A stretch of 12,106 nt of DNA, taken from NCBI GenBank assembly GCA_017745135.1, contig JAGIAB010000056.1, forward strand, positions 1-12,106, in the 5' to 3' direction. Both the position numbers and the translations under genes were made by a program. This document shows, piece by piece, positions 1 to 6,156 of the stretch. The first letter of the stretch is position 1. Each line of letters starts with the position of its first letter. Below the pieces are notes generated by a model. It had not been told where the DNA came from, made no database searches, and saw only the letters and a list, made by a program, of their open reading frames with translations. Source of the stretch: Flavisolibacter sp. GTDB taxonomy: Bacteria; Bacteroidota; Bacteroidia; Chitinophagales; Chitinophagaceae.

Positions 1-92
1 GATTTACAGCATCCTGCTTTTTGAACGAAGTAAGCATCCAGGCCTTTGACTGGGCTATAGAGCAGAATGAAAAAAGGATACAACAGAAGTAG
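1..92 (+). CDS. 3' end of an unrecognised gene (partial)
   Basis: An open frame enters from the left edge (codons start at position 3) and gives 29 residues before a TAG at 90-92. The visible tail contains SIQAFDWAIEQNEKRIQQK, which is charged, helix-like and typical of a soluble protein C-terminus. I do not recognise the family. The frame has the same orientation as the sugar transporter downstream, but the 294 bp gap carries a large hairpin, so co-transcription is doubtful. It may instead be a chance open frame, because only 90 bases are visible. Confidence 0.45.
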   Translation, partial: FTASCFLNEVSIQAFDWAIEQNEKRIQQK

Positions 93-148
93 CAAAGCAA
101 TCTTTTCATTGTAAATGTTTTGGTTGAAAGGAATTAGGATAATGGTTA

Positions 149-220
149 TCTCGCAGAGGCGCAGGGAACACTGAGGATCCCGATAGCTATCGGGACTGCG
201 AACTCCGCGTTTCTGCGCGA
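149..220. repeat. Interspersed palindromic element with nested TCCCGATAGCTATCGGGA
   Basis: Outer arms at 149-168 and 201-220 are imperfect inverted repeats (cores CGCAGAGGCGCAG and CGCGTTTCTGCG). Just inside the right arm lies a perfect 18-bp palindrome at 178-195. The same 18-mer recurs at 9534-9551. The fold is large and would form a strong cruciform or RNA hairpin between the partial gene and the transporter. It has no T-run, so it is not a classical terminator. I read it as a dispersed palindromic repeat of the kind that litters Bacteroidota intergenic space. Confidence 0.75.
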
Positions 221-326
221 CACCGATCGTAAATGAAATGACTCCCCCGAATCCATATAAAAGTTAAACAAAATTTCTGCCTGTTATGCACCTTATACCA
301 GGAAATAAGAATCCTTCCAATTCACC

Positions 327-344
327 TTAAGTTTCTTAACTTAA
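327..344. promoter_or_regulatory. Short perfect dyad upstream of the sugar transporter
   Basis: TTAAGTT and AACTTAA form a perfect 7-bp inverted repeat with a 4-base spacer (TCTT), ending 42 bp before the transporter ATG. It overlaps a near-match to the Bacteroidota -7 box (TAAGTTTC against TAnnTTTG). Position and symmetry fit an operator for a sugar-responsive repressor, but no such regulator is visible here and the site could be coincidental in AT-rich DNA. Confidence 0.3.
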
Positions 345-386
345 TAAGACAATTCAACGATTGCCTGTCACTCCTAAATAGCTCTT

Positions 387-1793
387 ATGCATATAGAAAC
401 AAATCGAACTGCACAGGGTTTGACAAAAACCACAGGCTCACCCAAAACATCAGCTTACCTGATACGCATATCTATAACAGCGGCATTGGCCGGTTTTATT
501 TTTGGATTTGATACCGTTGTGATCTCCGGGGCCAATTTACCTATCAAGGCGTTATGGCATACCTCTCCGTGGTTTCATGGTTTCTTTATCATGTCAATGG
601 CCTTGTGGGGAACAGTGGTGGGAGCTGTTTTCGGAGGGGTTCCCACACAAAAATGGGGAAGAAAAAAAGTATTGGTCTGGGTGGGCATTCTTTTTTCTCT
701 TTCAGCTCTTGGTACGGCCCTGGCGCCGGGCCCTTATATTTTTTCCTTCTTTCGTTTTATTGGTGGCCTGGGTATTGGTGTGTCTTCAGTAGCGGCACCA
801 ACCTACATCTCTGAAATTTCAACACCTTCCAACCGGGGTCGCCTGGTAGCCTTGTATCAATTCAATATTGTATTTGGAATACTGATTGCTTTTTTGTCCA
901 ACTATTTTTTAAAAGGCGTGGGTGGCGCCAATGACTGGCGTTGGATGCTGGGCATTTTGGCCATACCTTCTGTCATCTATTCTGCATTGGTTATTGGAGT
1001 GCCGGAAAGTCCACGCTGGCTGATCACCAATAAGAATGATATTGCTGCATCGAAAAGCATTTTATCGAAGCTGGGAATTGAAAACGTAGATGAAGAAGTG
1101 GCTGCTATCCTTCAAAGCTACCGGCATGAAACCTCCAGCGGAGCGTCAACCATCTTCAGTCGTAAATACAAAAATGTGTTGTGGCTTGCTTTCTTTGTCG
1201 CATTTTTCAACCAGTGGTCGGGAATCAATTTTATACTTTACTACGCTCCTGAAATTTTAGAAAGAGCGGGGCTTGCTGCTAAGGAATCTCTTTTTAATTC
1301 CATAGCCATTGGCGGCACCAATTTGATCTTCACTTTTGTGGGCCTGTACCTGATTGACCGTATCGGGAGAAAAACCCTGTTGTTCATTGGATCGCTCGGC
1401 TATATTTTCAGCCTTTCCATGGTAGCCTGGAGTTTTTATTCGCATGCCAGCGCTTCTTTGCTGATGGTATTTTTATTGACTTTTATTGCAGCGCATGCCA
1501 TTGGACAGGGCGCCGTGATATGGGTGTTTATTTCGGAGATCTTTCCCAACAACGTAAGGGCACTCGGCCAGTCGTTTGGAGCCAGTACGCACTGGGTATT
1601 TGCGGCCATCATCACCTTAATCACCCCAACATTCCTGGATAAAGACCAGGGCATTTTTAAAGACAATCCCTGGCCCATATTTGCCTTCTTTGCTTTTATG
1701 ATGTTGCTGCAATTGCTTTGGGTGATCACTAAAATGCCGGAAACCAAAGGGGTTTCCCTGGAAGAACTGGAAAAGAAACTGATACCGCAATAA
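387..1793 (+). CDS. Sugar porter family MFS transporter
   Basis: A 468-aa inner-membrane protein with 12 expected membrane helices, likely a proton:monosaccharide symporter. The sugar-porter signatures appear in order: GFDTVVISG (residues 40-48, helix 1), KWGRKK (89-94, loop 2-3), PESPRWL (206-212, end of helix 6), NQWSGINFILYYAPE (275-289, helix 7, sugar-binding face), DRIGRK (324-329, loop 8-9), AVIWVFISEIFPN (376-388, helix 10) and PETKG (451-455, after helix 12). Length is normal for the family, and the hydrophilic middle loop (about 213-262) is as expected. The ATG at 387 begins a 25-residue polar leader before helix 1; no Shine-Dalgarno is visible, which is usual for this phylum. The exact sugar (glucose, xylose or arabinose type) cannot be read from the sequence, and no catabolic gene is adjacent in the window. 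Confidence 0.93.
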   Translation: MHIETNRTAQGLTKTTGSPKTSAYLIRISITAALAGFIFGFDTVVISGANLPIKALWHTSPWFHGFFIMSMALWGTVVGAVFGGVPTQKWGRKKVLVWVGILFSLSALGTALAPGPYIFSFFRFIGGLGIGVSSVAAPTYISEISTPSNRGRLVALYQFNIVFGILIAFLSNYFLKGVGGANDWRWMLGILAIPSVIYSALVIGVPESPRWLITNKNDIAASKSILSKLGIENVDEEVAAILQSYRHETSSGASTIFSRKYKNVLWLAFFVAFFNQWSGINFILYYAPEILERAGLAAKESLFNSIAIGGTNLIFTFVGLYLIDRIGRKTLLFIGSLGYIFSLSMVAWSFYSHASASLLMVFLLTFIAAHAIGQGAVIWVFISEIFPNNVRALGQSFGASTHWVFAAIITLITPTFLDKDQGIFKDNPWPIFAFFAFMMLLQLLWVITKMPETKGVSLEELEKKLIPQ

Positions 1794-1890
1794 TTGCTTA
1801 ACTGGTAATTTAGTTGTCCGCCCGGTGTTTTCATTACGTGGGCTTTGTGCGATGAGAGAAGCTGGAAGCAAGGAAGGAAGTTTAATTGCT

Positions 1891-1913
1891 CAACACTTGT
1901 TCGTCAGCCGCTA
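1891..1913 (-). repeat. Partial attC-like right arm (CAACAC...AGCCGCTA)
   Basis: The + strand words CAACAC (1891-1896) and AGCCGCTA (1906-1913) recur together at 3955-3960 and 3977-3984. Read on the minus strand both copies are TAGCGGCT, a variable stretch, then GTGTTG. This copy lies just downstream of the lipoprotein gene that ends at 1930, the place where a cassette-end site would be expected. Only one arm is clear, so the assignment is tentative. Confidence 0.3.
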
Positions 1914-1929
1914 TTGCAGAAATACCATA

Positions 1930-2688
1930 TTACTTGCTGCTTTGTTTTATCCAAAGGTACTTGCTACTATAATTTTTGTCGTCATTCACCACTTTGTACT
2001 TTATGTCTGGGCGATTATGAACAAGATAATATTGCACCATATCTGAATACAGATTATTCGAATAAAAAATAAGTGTGTTGTCATTATCCCATTTACCATT
2101 CAAGACATAATCAGAGTGAACATCTGCTATCAAATAGTTACCATATTTTGGAATTCTTCCACCTGTTGGAATAACAGAAACGTGGATGAAATTGAGATTA
2201 TGTACGTCGTTTATGTATCTATATGCCACTAACTCGTATTTCCCATCAGGAGAGGTATCACGATGTTCAATTTCTCGTTCTGAATTGGGTTCAATGTAGT
2301 CGTAAGAAGATACTTTAACCTTAACACCATTCACTGCAGTGTCTTTAAAGTTTGGATGCTCTCCGCTTCTAACATAGGGTATAGTGTCAAATTTGGCAGA
2401 AATGGTCTTGTTATCGAGCCATGTTAAGCGGTCATAAGAATTAGATAGTGTGAACAGTCGAAGATTATTTAAAGTGTCATTAAGTCGTAGGATTGCCGTT
2501 CCGGCATGTCCATAGCCAAATGCACCTTGATCTATGCCATAGTTCAATAAAACCATCGAACTGTCAGGCGATGGAAGACGCCAAAACTCGACGAAATCTT
2601 TATCAGTTTTAAAGACTTCCCACTTCCTGTCGTATGAGAAGCAACCATACAAAAGTATCAGAATAAAAAATGCAACTAGTTTTTTCAT
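1930..2688 (-). CDS. Orphan lipoprotein with two-fold SPD/W-DN repeat
   Basis: A 252-aa predicted lipoprotein. I start it at the ATG at 2688 rather than the in-frame ATG at 2715, because MKKLVAFFILILLYGC is then a standard type II signal peptide with Cys16 as the lipidated residue. AAGAGA lies just upstream as a weak ribosome site. The mature part repeats itself: SPDSSMVLLNY (40-50) with WLDNKTISAKF (90-100), and SPDGKYELVAY (146-156) with KWDNDNTLIFY (199-209). Each half is beta-rich, like blades of a TolB/WD-type propeller or the DUF5412 style of protein. No catalytic motif is visible. It is convergent with the sugar transporter and is the last of three minus-strand orphans separated by palindromic spacers. 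Envelope location is likely; function is unknown. Confidence 0.75.
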   Translation of the reverse strand: MKKLVAFFILILLYGCFSYDRKWEVFKTDKDFVEFWRLPSPDSSMVLLNYGIDQGAFGYGHAGTAILRLNDTLNNLRLFTLSNSYDRLTWLDNKTISAKFDTIPYVRSGEHPNFKDTAVNGVKVKVSSYDYIEPNSEREIEHRDTSPDGKYELVAYRYINDVHNLNFIHVSVIPTGGRIPKYGNYLIADVHSDYVLNGKWDNDNTLIFYSNNLYSDMVQYYLVHNRPDIKYKVVNDDKNYSSKYLWIKQSSK

Positions 2689-2707
2689 GGTCTCTTTTGA
2701 AGTAGCA

Positions 2708-2781
2708 GGTAACACATAAATATACGCCGTAGCTTTTATCGCTATTCATTGCCGGCGTTTCTGCATTCATACAAGGTTAGG
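2708..2781 (-). repeat. attC-like imperfect palindrome between orphan genes
   Basis: On the minus strand this 74-bp element runs from CCTAAC (2781-2776) to GTTACC (2713-2708). Inside are paired stems ACGCCG/CGGCGT (2724-2729 with 2753-2758) and TAGC/GCTA (2730-2733 with 2741-2744), with unpaired bases on one side. AAC at one end, GTT at the other, an imperfect internal hairpin and a size within the usual 57-141 bp attC range are integron-site traits. The outer boxes do not match RYYYAAC/GTTRRRY perfectly. The stop codon of the broken membrane gene overlaps the left box. Confidence 0.38.
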
Positions 2782-3237
2782 AGAGGAGACATCGGGCGGA
2801 CAGGGAAGTTTGCGTTCTGTCTTTTTTATTGAACCAATAGTAAGTTCCAATTGAAATCGCAAGAGAAAGTATCCAAGCCCAACTACTTGCTTTATATTCA
2901 AACGGCTTATATCCGCCAGTCAAGATATAGACTATAGGTGTTGTAAGTGTCAATATAGTCCTGTCACTATTAAGGAAGTTGTTGTTGTCCTGCCAAATAG
3001 TTTTTGAATACCTAAGTAGATAAGGAAATAGGTTAAAAAACTCACCACTAAGGGAATAATGTTGTAAAAGAGAGATGCGGAAATCACTTCAGCTAATGTC
3101 ATTTTTGGTGCTGCGGGAAAATAGCGAACCATCTCTGGCAAATAAGTCTCACCTGTCAAGTTAAACCGCATAATACCAAGGTAGATTAGTAAGTAAGAAC
3201 AGTCCTTAATGAAAATATGTATAGGAAACAGTCGCAT
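2777..3237 (-). pseudogene. Small multi-pass membrane protein, frameshifted
   Basis: The intact frame from the ATG at 3237 gives 95 residues and stops at 2950, after two hydrophobic segments (near residues 11-23 and 50-76). A second frame then continues with clearly protein-like sequence: NNNFLNSDRTILTLTTPIVY, then YKPFEYKASSWAWILSLAIS, then a helix ending in WFNKKDRT, with a stop at 2777-2779. Adding one base near the A5 run at 3001-3005 (minus strand AAAAA) joins the frames into one 153-residue protein with four membrane segments. I therefore read this as one gene broken by a one-base deletion, or a sequencing error in the homopolymer; programmed frameshifting is less likely. The conserved-looking core IMRFNLTGETYLPEMVRYFP (22-41) lies between helices 1 and 2. 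The family is not recognised. It is the middle one of three orphan minus-strand genes. Confidence 0.7.
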
Positions 3238-3261
3238 CTAAAATTGTAAGGTTGTCACTAT

Positions 3262-3464
3262 GGCTGCTAACGAGCAGGTATTGCCGATGGTGGGGAATTT
3301 TACTTCCGTCCGCCGGAACTGCTGCTTGGCTTTTTGATAAAGTTAAATACTAAGCACTAAAGCTGGGCTTTATTCGTTCAGCCCCGAACCGCCGTACAGC
3401 AGAATTACTGCTGCTGATTGCTCCAATGTCAAACCCCACTATTGGCAATACATGTTGGCTGCAG
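3262..3464 (-). repeat. 203-bp element with inverted ends (GTATTGCC...GTGGGG arms)
   Basis: The arms GTATTGCCGATGGTGGGG (3278-3295) and CCCCACTATTGGCAATAC (3434-3451) are inverted repeats matching at 16 of 18 positions. Outside them lie GCTGCTAAC (3263-3271) and GTTGGCTGC (3454-3462). The interior has a CAGCAG/CTGCTG hairpin (3397-3402 with 3408-3413) and the word TAAAGTTAAATACTAA (3338-3353), which recurs exactly at 8210-8225. The element fills the gap between two minus-strand orphan genes. It could be a long attC-like site or a small non-autonomous inverted-repeat element; it is longer than usual attC sites and no target duplication is obvious. Confidence 0.55.
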
Positions 3465-3472
3465 GTGTTTTG

Positions 3473-3904
3473 TCAATCTTGTTCAATTTTTTTCAAAGTC
3501 AATTTGATGTCTTTGTCCAGTAATAGCTGAACAAAGTTTGCCGAGTCGAAAGGTCCGAAAACATGCGACTTGATTATATTGATTGTGCTGTCGTTATCTC
3601 GAATAATTTTAACTTTGAAATCCTTGTCAACAATCCAGTATTTGCTTTCTGCGGTTTGCCTTGATGCTGAGGATTTAGCAATAATCCATTTTGAGTTGTC
3701 TGCATATTCAGTAACTGTCATTGGAACTATTTCAATACCCGAATTTGAACATGATTCTTCAGAATAGAGAATTCTTCTGTCAACGTTGTCATATTCAGAC
3801 AGATAAAAGTTATTTCCCAGACTTTCTTCTTTTATAAATGGACAACAAGAATTATATAAAGCCATAAGTCCGAAAAGAAACAAAATAATTTTTAATCGAA
3901 TCAC
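3473..3904 (-). CDS. DUF3997-like lipoprotein
   Basis: A 143-aa predicted lipoprotein. Residues 1-19 are a signal peptide (hydrophobic IILFLFGLMALY) ending at tandem cysteines 20-21; the box YNSC is looser than the standard LxGC. The mature part has the order I associate with DUF3997: LGNNFYL (29-35), ILYSEE (45-50), IEIVPMTVTEYADNSKWIIAK (57-77), KYWIVDK (88-94) and FGPFD (116-120), then a basic helix. The family is uncharacterised, so only membrane-anchored, probably periplasm-facing localisation can be inferred. The ATG at 3904 is the only start that keeps the signal peptide. It is the first of three co-oriented orphan genes, with palindromic elements on both sides. Assignment rests on motif memory, not a search. 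Confidence 0.68.
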   Translation of the reverse strand: MIRLKIILFLFGLMALYNSCCPFIKEESLGNNFYLSEYDNVDRRILYSEESCSNSGIEIVPMTVTEYADNSKWIIAKSSASRQTAESKYWIVDKDFKVKIIRDNDSTINIIKSHVFGPFDSANFVQLLLDKDIKLTLKKIEQD

Positions 3905-3952
3905 TTTATTGTTGTCAATTTTTGAGTTTGGAAAACAGTCGAAGAGCTTGCA

Positions 3953-3984
3953 GGCAACACGTAAATCTATGCTATAAGCCGCTA
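3953..3984 (-). repeat. attC-like right arm upstream of the DUF3997-like gene
   Basis: On the minus strand this reads TAGCGGCTTATAGC (3984-3971), then TTTACGTGTTGCCTGC (3966-3951). It closely resembles the end of the element at 2708-2781 (CGGCGTATATTTATG, then TGTTACCTGC) and shares two words with 1891-1913. It lies 49 bp before the start of the lipoprotein gene, as a cassette boundary would. I could not find a convincing matching left arm in the next 200 bases. Confidence 0.33.
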
Positions 3985-4230
3985 CTTGTCAAGAAAAACA
4001 CATATTGATTCCCAATTCTTTAGTGTTATACTTTTTGTATTGTCGGCTTCTTACTGATTAATTTTTATTGCATCATTCAATTAATGCACTTTTCTCTCAG
4101 TAAATCCCGGCCCCAATATTTTACAATAAATAGCAATTATACCTAAGTCCTCTGCAAAGTGAAACTTGTTATACACGTAAAATCCCTATCTCAACATCAC
4201 TCCCCGGCCCATCAATCCATCCAAGCGAGT
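3985..4230. other. AT-rich intergenic stretch, no gene seen
   Basis: No frame here has a protein-like composition on either strand, and no RNA fold or promoter stands out. It separates the orphan-gene cluster from the tandem repeat array. A GTATAACAAG word on the minus strand (4177-4168) could be a degraded palindrome arm, but it has no partner I trust. Confidence 0.5.
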
Positions 4231-4516
4231 GCCTTCCTTCACATATATGGAGGCATCCACTCGCACACATGAAAGCCTTCATTCACATATATGAGTGGCC
4301 TCATTCACATACATGAAGCCATCCACTTGCCTATATGAAGGCATCCATTCATATGCATGAAGGGCTTCATTCACATATATGGACGCCTTCATTCACATAT
4401 ATGGAGCCATCCATTCACATATATGAAGGCCTTCATTTGCATGGATGAAGCCACACATTCACATATATGAAGGGCTTCATTCGCATACATGAAGACACCC
4501 ACTTGCATATATGAAG
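4231..4516. repeat. Tandem array of 13 degenerate 21-23 bp units
   Basis: Thirteen head-to-tail units start at 4231, 4252, 4275, 4297, 4318, 4340, 4363, 4385, 4406, 4429, 4450, 4473 and 4495. A partial unit follows at 4517. Consensus is close to GCCTTCATTCACATATATGA plus AG. Unit length varies between 21, 22 and 23, so no reading frame is kept and the array is not coding. Each unit contains the palindrome CATATATG and TTCAT/ATGAA arms, and unit junctions are palindromic too (for example ATGAAGGCCTTCAT at 4423-4436). Units beginning gcCTTC and gcATCC roughly alternate, suggesting a 44-bp higher-order unit. There are no spacers, so it is not a CRISPR. Confidence 0.92.
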
Positions 4517-4699
4517 TCCTTCCCCTGCGTTCACAGTCACGTACTTTTACAGGCTCTTTTCCTTTTTTTAGCTTTAAAACCGCTTGCAGCTTGCCGTTAG
4601 TGGTTAAAACCATCGTAAATTAACGTTGTGGCATATACGTTATCAACGGTATTAATACGAGGCTATAAATAGGGCGGATTCCCTATTATATACGGCGTA

Positions 4700-4707
4700 T
4701 ATCTTTG
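4700..4707 (+). promoter_or_regulatory. Bacteroidota -7 box for the Fn3-like gene
   Basis: TATCTTTG is an exact match to TAnnTTTG, the -7 element used by the Bacteroidota primary sigma factor. A matching -33 TTG box is not obvious at the expected distance. Transcription would begin near 4711-4715. This makes the in-frame GTG at 4712 an unlikely start and favours the ATG at 4757, with a leader of about 45 nt. Confidence 0.5.
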
Positions 4708-4756
4708 GATTGTGATTTTTGTTGATGTGAGGAATGGTATTTTTAAAACCAAATCA

Positions 4757-5362
4757 ATGCTTATGAAAAAAGCAAAGATGCCTCCTAAGCAAATGGCGGA
4801 TCAGGCTGCACTCGCCCTCGGCAACTCGGTCCTTACCGGCCTTACAGGCAATCCTGATTTTCCTAACCCTAAAGTGCCGTTGGCTGATTTGCAAACATCA
4901 GTTAACACCACCACGGCCAGCATTGCCAAGGCCGACAAGGGTAGCAGTCAGGACAAAGCGCAGAAGAATGCCGACAAAGCAGTTTTGCTTGGCCTTTTGC
5001 GGGAGCAATGTGACTACGTCAATGACGTGGCCCAGGGGAGGCTGGTAATTCTATCGGGATGCGGCTACGATTTGAGCAAGGAGCCTCAACCCCGGGTTTT
5101 GGGTGTTGCCGATCCTAAGCTGGAGAATGGCCTGAGCGGCCAGATGATCTCCTCGACGCCTGCAGTTACCGGTTCGGTTGCCTACAAGCACCAGTACACC
5201 ACCGATCTTTCCATTGCGGTGTGGCCGGAGATTCTTACGTCAAGGGCTACCTGCAAAATTGAGGGACAGGTGCCAGGTACTATTTTGCACAGCCGTATTG
5301 TGTCAATTGGTACTAACGGCCAGGTAACCGTCAGCGAAGTAGTTTCGAAGATGGTAGCCTGA
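4757..5362 (+). CDS. Cytosolic protein: helical domain plus Fn3-like beta domain
   Basis: I start this 201-aa protein at the ATG at 4757; an in-frame GTG at 4712 would extend it by 15 residues but lies at the inferred transcription start. No signal peptide or membrane helix is present. Residues 1-108 are mostly helical, with TGNPDFPNP (30-38), a polar coiled stretch (44-80) and REQCDYVNDVAQGRLVILSG (82-101). Residues 112-201 look like an immunoglobulin/fibronectin type III-like beta domain ending in VTVSEVVSKMVA. This helical-plus-Fn3 layout resembles a common uncharacterised Bacteroidota family (GNxxFPxP near the N-terminus), here with a degenerate beta domain. Function is unknown. The gene is richer in G+C than the orphan genes to its left, sits 240 bp after the repeat array and ends at a good terminator. 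Confidence 0.8.
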   Translation: MLMKKAKMPPKQMADQAALALGNSVLTGLTGNPDFPNPKVPLADLQTSVNTTTASIAKADKGSSQDKAQKNADKAVLLGLLREQCDYVNDVAQGRLVILSGCGYDLSKEPQPRVLGVADPKLENGLSGQMISSTPAVTGSVAYKHQYTTDLSIAVWPEILTSRATCKIEGQVPGTILHSRIVSIGTNGQVTVSEVVSKMVA

Positions 5363-5396
5363 TCCTTGTTTGCAATTTTATTTTGAGGATTCAACT

Positions 5397-5425
5397 AAGC
5401 CCTGGCGAGGGGCTTTGTTGTTTTT
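5397..5425 (+). terminator. Rho-independent terminator
   Basis: AAGCCC (5397-5402) pairs with GGGCTT (5410-5415) around a 7-base loop, followed by TGTTGTTTTT. It begins 35 bp after the stop codon of the Fn3-like gene and most simply ends that transcript. Confidence 0.7.
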
Positions 5426-5672
5426 GGTGATTGAGCATGGGACATTTTTAAGGGAGAAATGATCGACATTAATAAAGAAGAAATGATCAATGTTCAACGA
5501 ACAATTTTCAATGTTCAATTCTTTGTCCAGATTGCTTTTGTAATATGACGGGTGCAAAACACCCGAGGAGTGTGCTACGCATAGTCATCGCCTGGTTTAA
5601 AACTATTGATCTTTTGTGTTCGAATGTTTAGTATTGAAAGAATACTATTATCAATCATTTATCTATTCGTGG
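5426..5672. other. Non-coding stretch with small hairpins and a direct repeat
   Basis: No gene is seen. TCAATGTTCAA occurs twice (5487-5497 and 5508-5518). Two perfect hairpins follow: CGGGTG/CACCCG with a CAAAA loop (5549-5565) and TAGTATT/AATACTA with a GAAAG loop (5629-5647), the latter enclosed by ATTGAT/ATCAAT (5605-5610 with 5650-5655). None has a T-run or a recognisable RNA-gene fold. I read them as parts of dispersed repeats. Confidence 0.5.
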
Positions 5673-5673
5673 T

Positions 5674-5880
5674 TTCAACCTCACCCTCCTGTCCCTCTCC
5701 AAATGGAGAGGGAAGCTGCACACAGCCCTTGCTTTTCGAAGATGCTTTATTAATTGCACGAACTCTTTATTGCAAGAAGTAAAGAACCTAAATGCAGTTG
5801 TACACCATCCCCTCCTTGGAGGGGCGAAATAAAAAAATCTTAAATCATAAACGACCTGGGGTGGGTTTTAATGGAGGAAT
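5674..5880. repeat. Composite interspersed repeat (TTCAACCTCACCC family)
   Basis: It starts with TTCAACCTCACCC (5674-5686), then a 10-bp stem TCCCTCTCCA/TGGAGAGGGA with a 2-base loop (5692-5713). A second stem CCCCTCC/GGAGGGG follows at 5809-5824, and the element closes with GACCTGGGGTGGG (5852-5864), roughly complementary to the opening. The same opening word and the same gagAGGG-type stem recur at 9450-9517. It is non-coding and probably a dispersed non-autonomous repeat. Confidence 0.65.
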
Positions 5881-5885
5881 TTGCT

Positions 5886-5971
5886 TCACCACATAGAAAG
5901 ATAGGCACATAGACAATCACATAGTCTATGTGCTCTCTTCTATTGTGTTCTATGTGCCTATTGTGGTTCAA
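5886..5971. repeat. Inverted repeat of CACATAG words
   Basis: The left arm (5886-5920) contains GGCACATAGAcaatCACATAG and the right arm (5940-5971) contains CTATTGTGTTCTATGTGCC. The arms are inverted copies, with about 8 extra bases (GAAAGATA) in the left one. No frame is conserved. It is likely another dispersed palindromic repeat rather than a gene-linked control site; the nearest gene ends at 6153. Confidence 0.65.
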
Positions 5972-6121
5972 TTACTCTTCTGAAATAAAGGCTGTTAATT
6001 TCAATAAGAGCACTTGCTAAATGCTGATTAGAATTACCGAACGATGCAGTGAGTGACACAATAGGCGTTGATAGTAGTAATATTGCTCACCACCTAATTA
6101 TCAACCTCAAATAAATAAACG

Positions 6122-6156
6122 ATAAGCCCTCTGTTGTTTAATGTAATCCGGGCTAA
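6122..6156 (-). terminator. Possible terminator overlapping the Nramp-like stop codon
   Basis: On the minus strand TTAGCCC (6156-6150) pairs with GGGCTTA (6129-6123), with one mismatch, across a loop of about 20 bases. The strand then reads TCGTTTATTTATTT. The T-run is interrupted and the loop is long, so this is a weak candidate for ending the Nramp transcript. Confidence 0.35.

Noticed and set aside
1825..2072. Plus-strand open frames after the sugar transporter
   Set aside because: They are antisense to the lipoprotein gene and its downstream spacer and do not look protein-like.
4231..4516. Possible CRISPR array
   Set aside because: Units are contiguous and degenerate, there are no unique spacers, and no cas genes are nearby.
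4389..4613. Minus-strand open frame beginning MVLTTNGKLQAVLKLKKGKE, faintly like a Phd-type antitoxin start
   Set aside because: Most of the frame runs through the tandem repeat array, whose unit lengths do not keep a frame, and there is no toxin partner. The N-terminal likeness is short and could be chance or a small remnant.
4712..4756. GTG start at 4712 for the Fn3-like gene
   Set aside because: It lies at the transcription start inferred from the TATCTTTG box, and the added residues look unlike the family; the ATG at 4757 is preferred.
5549..5565. CGGGTG/CACCCG hairpin as a terminator or small RNA
   Set aside because: It has no T-run, sits far from any gene end and has no recognisable RNA family; it is more likely part of a dispersed repeat.
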